Below, piece by piece: positions 7,490 to 10,751 of a stretch of DNA of 10,751 bases. Under the pieces are notes generated by a model. It had not been told where the DNA came from and made no database searches. It was given only the letters and a program-made list of their open reading frames with translations. Source of the stretch: Flavobacteriales bacterium (lineage in GTDB: Bacteria > Bacteroidota > Bacteroidia > Flavobacteriales > UA16); assembly GCA_018700255.1 (NCBI GenBank), contig JABISU010000060.1:1-10751 (forward strand), read 5' to 3'. Numbering within the stretch: position 1 is the stretch's first letter; each line of letters opens with the position of its first letter. The translations under genes were made by a program, and so were the position numbers.

Positions 7490-7618
7490 ACGAGTGTTAA
7501 AATATTTATAATGATAAATATAGTAAATAAACCATGATTATTTAGAAATAATATTATTATACAAAAAAGACATTACGTTTTTTTTATTATAATTGCTATA
7601 CATTTTAAAAAATATATT

Positions 7619-8962
7619 ATGTTTAAAAACAAATACTTAACTATTCTATCTGTTTGCCTATTATTTACTAGCATTCAGACTTATGCTCAACCCGGCAATG
7701 ATCTTTGTTCTGGGGCAATCGATATCTCTGAATTAATTGGAAATGAAATGGGAGTTCTTAATGAAGCCGGTCCATTTACAAATGTTGGTGCTACTGCTGA
7801 AGATGGATTGTCAGACGATCTAGTGGGAATATGGTTCGATTCTGATGCTGAAGGATTTCAACCAAGCGTTGACCAGACGGTTTGGTTTCATTTCACGGGA
7901 GATGGCAGTACGTATCAATTTAGGACTTTAAATTGTCCTGGTGCAGGTTTCTACAGTAATGACACACAATTAGCTCTATATCGGGGAGCTTGTGATGACC
8001 TTACTTTTGTTGGTGCAAATGATGACCTGATGGGATTCTGGTCGGGCGAATGGGGCTGGTATTACTCTTTCATCAACTTTAAAGCTGAGTTAGATGTAGA
8101 ATATTGGTTTATGGTCGATGGATTCAATTGGAATGAAGGAACTACATACCAAGGCGTTGCAGAAGGAACTTTTTGTATTTCTTCTGTGAAATTACAACCT
8201 TTGACCGATCACAATACATGTACAGATGCTCTTGCACTTGATGGTTTCCTCTCTGCAACTGAAAACAATCCCAGCCAATTTGGACCTTTTGACAATACAG
8301 TGCTTGGAAGTAACATCATGCCTGACGCAAATGCTGACAACATCGGTATAGAGTGCTGGGAAGACGGACCTACTGAAGACGGTTCAGTTTGGTTTACTTT
8401 CACAGGAAATGGAAATGCGTATACGATTACTCCATCTTACTGCGGTGATGATAATTTCGTATACTATTGGGCATGGGATGGCCAAATGGCTATATACACA
8501 GGTGAATGCGGCGAATTAACTCCCATAGCATGTAATGAAGATTTTGATACTGATAATAGTATGTATTGGCCTGAGATAGGTTTAGATACTCAAGATGGAG
8601 TAACATACTATGTAAGACTTGATGGCTTCCATTGGACAAACTTTCCATATGAATGGACAGCTGATGGAGCCTTTTGTCTTCAAGCTTTTGTTGGAAATAT
8701 AAATAGCATCACGAGCATTACACCTCTTGACGTTCATTTCTACCCCAACCCATGTTACGGTGATATTACACTTACTTGGGAAGGAGGAGATGACGTTGCT
8801 GACGTTGTGGCATTCGACCAGCTTGGGAAAAAAGTTGGAGTATTTCTCAACATAAGAAAAGGACAGAGCATCAATCTTAATGTAAGTTCTGGAATGTATA
8901 TCTTAAACATAAGAAGTGACAACCATAGGGGCTCTGTTACAGTTGACGTATTAAGTGAATAG
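7619..8962 (+). CDS. T9SS-secreted protein with two tandem beta-rich domains
   Basis: The 447-residue product has a signal peptide (1-23, ending TYAQ). Two homologous domains follow. Domain 1 (about 25-190) contains GNDLCSGAIDI, TVWFHFTGDGSTY, LALYRGACDDL and VDGFNWN...GTFCISS. Domain 2 (about 197-357) contains HNTCTDALAL, SVWFTFTGNGNAY, MAIYTGECGEL and LDGFHWT...GAFCLQA. Each has several cysteines that could form disulfides. The pattern resembles jelly-roll pre-peptidase or PPC-like modules common in surface proteins of marine Bacteroidota; no catalytic residues are recognised, so binding or adhesion is only an inference. The C-terminus (about 368-447) is a T9SS type A sorting domain with VHFYPNPCYGDITL (371-384), FDQLGKKV and SSGMYILNI. 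The gene is alone and closes with a strong terminator. A near-match to the -7 element, TACATTTT (7599-7606), lies 12 bp upstream of the ATG. Confidence 0.85.
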   Translation: MFKNKYLTILSVCLLFTSIQTYAQPGNDLCSGAIDISELIGNEMGVLNEAGPFTNVGATAEDGLSDDLVGIWFDSDAEGFQPSVDQTVWFHFTGDGSTYQFRTLNCPGAGFYSNDTQLALYRGACDDLTFVGANDDLMGFWSGEWGWYYSFINFKAELDVEYWFMVDGFNWNEGTTYQGVAEGTFCISSVKLQPLTDHNTCTDALALDGFLSATENNPSQFGPFDNTVLGSNIMPDANADNIGIECWEDGPTEDGSVWFTFTGNGNAYTITPSYCGDDNFVYYWAWDGQMAIYTGECGELTPIACNEDFDTDNSMYWPEIGLDTQDGVTYYVRLDGFHWTNFPYEWTADGAFCLQAFVGNINSITSITPLDVHFYPNPCYGDITLTWEGGDDVADVVAFDQLGKKVGVFLNIRKGQSINLNVSSGMYILNIRSDNHRGSVTVDVLSE

Positions 8963-8986
8963 TCTGTTTGATACTATGTAAATAAG

Positions 8987-9016
8987 AAAGCCCTCCTGTT
9001 TCAGGAGGGCTTTTTT
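8987..9016 (+). terminator. Strong Rho-independent terminator
   Basis: GCCCTCCTG (8990-8998) pairs perfectly with CAGGAGGGC (9002-9010) around a TTT loop and is followed by six T (9011-9016); three A-T pairs can extend the stem. It lies about 25 bp after the stop codon of the two-domain cargo gene and isolates it from the heme-uptake unit downstream. The 8963-9122 gap holds this terminator and the promoter of the next gene. Confidence 0.92.
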
Positions 9017-9070
9017 AATGCAATAAATAGAACTTAAATACAAGACTTTAATATGACTTTAACATGACAA

Positions 9071-9098
9071 TTGGGTGAGGTTATTAGTGATAATTTTG
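9071..9098 (+). promoter_or_regulatory. Bacteroidota-type promoter for the HmuY-like gene
   Basis: TTG (9071-9073), a 17-bp spacer and TAATTTTG (9091-9098) match the Bacteroidota housekeeping consensus TTG-N17-23-TAnnTTTG exactly. The element ends 24 bp before the ATG at 9123, so the leader would be short. No obvious Fur-box-like palindrome was recognised over it, so iron control is not shown by the sequence. Confidence 0.6.
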
Positions 9099-9122
9099 TA
9101 AAAAAATTAGAACGCATACAAA

Positions 9123-10358
9123 ATGAATATTCAATACTCCTTCTTAACGATTGCACTTTTATATTCAGTAACCCTCATAGGTCAAACGACAGACATTGTA
9201 ACGATGGGTTCTGGCTATATTGATCAAAGCTTTTACAGCCTTTCTAATGGAGAAGTTGCGACAGCGAATAACACCAACTGGGACATCGCATTTTCACTAA
9301 ATGCTTTATCAGCAACCATTCGAATCAATGGAGGAATGGGCACTTCTCTTTACAAAGTTCCAAATGTGGACGTTAGTGGTTGGGCAGATGTCGACACACT
9401 AGGTCTAAGCACTTGGTCGCAACTAATAAACTCAGAATTATCTTGGAGTGATGGAGCCTTCAACACGAACTCAGAAAATATGAATTATGGATGGGGTAAT
9501 TACGATTTGATCACCCATGTTGTAGTTGGTGATGCTGTTTTTATCGTTAAATCAATTGATGGAGAATGGAAAAAATTAATGATTGAAGAACTTGACGATG
9601 GTGTCTTTAACTTTAAGTACGCAAACCTAGATAGTTCTGACGAGATTGTCACTTCAATCGATAGGTCGGAATATGAAGATAAGAATTTCGTCTACTACTC
9701 TCTGTCTTCTCACATGGTAATGGACCGAGAGCCTTTGATTTCAGACTGGGATTTGACATTCACAAAGTACATTACAACACTTTCACCTGGGGTTTACTAC
9801 AGTGTATCTGGTGCATTAGCTAACAACAATATCGAAATAGCAGAAGTGAATGATCTGTCGAATCCTTTTACATACAGTGATTATGCATCTCACGGCTTCT
9901 TATCAGATATGAATATCATCGGACATGATTGGAAATCATATAACATGTCTGCGTTCTCATATGAGTTAGAAGAAGAAAGATGTTATTTCGTAAAGAACCT
10001 TGAGGGAAGTATTTTTAGAATCGTTTTTACAGATTTTGCTGGAAGCAGTTCTGGTGAGATTACCATTAATAAAGAATTAATCAGTGGAAGCTCTGTTTTA
10101 GATAATGAAAACAACACTAATTTTTTTAGTTTTTATCCAAACCCTGCTTCCAACAATACCACTGTTCTAATAGACACTCAAGCCAAGCAGGTACAGTTAA
10201 CCATATATGATGTTCGAGGTAAGAAAATATTTGACGCTCAAATGCCTAGAGGGTTTCATGAGACATCGATATCCACTGCTGATTTTGAAAAAGGGCTGTA
10301 TTTTGTTGATGTTACGTTTAATGGGACTCTTTCCTCTCAAAAACTAATCATACAGTAA
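9123..10358 (+). CDS. HmuY-like heme-binding protein with T9SS sorting domain
   Basis: This 411-residue protein has a signal peptide (1-20, LIGQ). Residues about 24-320 match the HmuY family of beta-rich heme-binding proteins: SFYSLSNGEV (36-45) followed by NWDIAFSLN (52-60), and a second round with FVYYSLSSHMV (189-199) and DWDLTFTKY (208-216). Other segments are DGEWKKLMIEEL (146-157) and FNFKYANLDSSDE (162-174). His197, His257, His268 and several Met residues are candidate heme ligands; which are used cannot be told. Residues about 333-411 are a T9SS type A domain (FSFYPNPASN, IYDVRGKKI, FEKGLYFVDV). Porphyromonas gingivalis HmuY is instead a lipoprotein without such a domain. The next gene, 43 bp downstream, is a probable TonB-dependent receptor, as hmuR follows hmuY in Porphyromonas. 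Heme capture at the surface and delivery to that receptor is inferred. Confidence 0.8.
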   Translation: MNIQYSFLTIALLYSVTLIGQTTDIVTMGSGYIDQSFYSLSNGEVATANNTNWDIAFSLNALSATIRINGGMGTSLYKVPNVDVSGWADVDTLGLSTWSQLINSELSWSDGAFNTNSENMNYGWGNYDLITHVVVGDAVFIVKSIDGEWKKLMIEELDDGVFNFKYANLDSSDEIVTSIDRSEYEDKNFVYYSLSSHMVMDREPLISDWDLTFTKYITTLSPGVYYSVSGALANNNIEIAEVNDLSNPFTYSDYASHGFLSDMNIIGHDWKSYNMSAFSYELEEERCYFVKNLEGSIFRIVFTDFAGSSSGEITINKELISGSSVLDNENNTNFFSFYPNPASNNTTVLIDTQAKQVQLTIYDVRGKKIFDAQMPRGFHETSISTADFEKGLYFVDVTFNGTLSSQKLIIQ

Positions 10359-10401
10359 ATTTTCGAATATGATCGCGTTGAATTTTATAGATTTCTAAAG
10401 G

Positions 10402-10751
10402 ATGAGAGGATTCTTGATTCTTGTTTTGTTCATGACATCGACAACTGTAAAAGGTCAACAACTTACTGTTTTAGACAAAAATGACACACCTGTTTCATTT
10501 GTACATGTAAGGTTTATTGATATAGACACAAAAGAATCAATCATTATTTCTAATGATATGGGAGTTGTTAAACTACCTAATAATATCAATAAGCAGGCAG
10601 GAATCCTGACGTTCATTTCACACATTTCGCATGTAAATTATGTGGACACACTCCTCTTTATTGATGATATTACCATCCACCTTGAGCCGTCTGAAATACT
10701 ACTCGATCAAGTTGTCGTAACTGCTCAAATGACAGAAAATATCTCAGAGAA
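10402..10751 (+). CDS. Probable TonB-dependent outer-membrane receptor, N-terminus (cut by window edge)
   Basis: The first 116 residues are present; the frame stays open to the window end. Residues 1-19 are a signal peptide (FMTSTTVKGQ). Residues about 20-95 form a carboxypeptidase-regulatory-like beta-sandwich, the usual N-terminal extension of Bacteroidota TonB receptors, starting LTVLDKNDTPVSFVHV. It is followed by LLDQVVVTAQ (100-109), the typical sequence just before the plug domain. The barrel is outside the window. The gene follows the HmuY-like gene by 43 bp with no terminator between, so the two are probably co-transcribed and this is the likely heme receptor (HmuR-like). The bases AAAGG touch the ATG directly and are too close to act as a Shine-Dalgarno sequence. 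The receptor call rests on the N-terminal pattern and context only. Confidence 0.75.
   Translation, partial: MRGFLILVLFMTSTTVKGQQLTVLDKNDTPVSFVHVRFIDIDTKESIIISNDMGVVKLPNNINKQAGILTFISHISHVNYVDTLLFIDDITIHLEPSEILLDQVVVTAQMTENISE

Noticed and set aside
10397..10401. AAAGG as Shine-Dalgarno site for the TonB receptor gene
   Set aside because: It abuts the ATG with no spacer, and genes in this window otherwise lack Shine-Dalgarno sequences.

Overview
The window looks like a chromosomal segment of a low-GC Bacteroidota bacterium, most likely a marine Flavobacteriales or Cryomorphaceae-type organism. The reasons are: C-terminal domains of the type 9 secretion system (T9SS) with the YPNP motif on three proteins; cysteine-rich GCTDxxACNYDxxAxxDDGSC repeats; Bacteroidota-type -7 promoter elements (TAnnTTTG); near absence of Shine-Dalgarno sequences; and the beginning of a TonB-dependent receptor with an N-terminal carboxypeptidase-like domain. 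No tRNA, rRNA, CRISPR, insertion sequence or phage gene is visible.

Layout. Positions 1-4463 are read leftward. In transcription order they hold a fused sugar kinase/nucleotidyltransferase (4463-2553), a secreted cysteine-rich repeat protein with a P-domain-like region and a dockerin-like end (2479-788), and a secreted alpha/beta hydrolase related to PET hydrolases and cutinases, cut by the left window edge (733-1). A PqqB-like metallo-beta-lactamase-fold lipoprotein is divergent from the kinase fusion (4518-5483, +). It converges on a DUF457/YdjM-type membrane protein (6544-5525, -). A secreted thioredoxin-fold T9SS cargo protein (7489-6695, -) is divergent from a two-domain T9SS cargo protein (7619-8962, +), which ends in a strong intrinsic terminator (8987-9016). 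The last unit starts with a clear Bacteroidota promoter (9071-9098). It holds an HmuY-like T9SS cargo protein (9123-10358, +) followed 43 bp later by the N-terminus of a probable TonB-dependent receptor (10402-end), a likely heme-uptake pair.

How the genes work together. Most genes encode proteins that leave the cytoplasm. The best-supported functional link is the HmuY-like protein with the TonB receptor. The kinase/nucleotidyltransferase fusion can by itself account for a two-step salvage of a free sugar to a nucleotide sugar, but its sugar is unknown. The other genes look like independent housekeeping or surface genes.

The most interesting items are the kinase-first fusion, whose order is opposite to that of Bacteroides Fkp, the PETase-family hydrolase, and the T9SS-targeted HmuY next to its presumed receptor. 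All intergenic gaps are under 170 bp.
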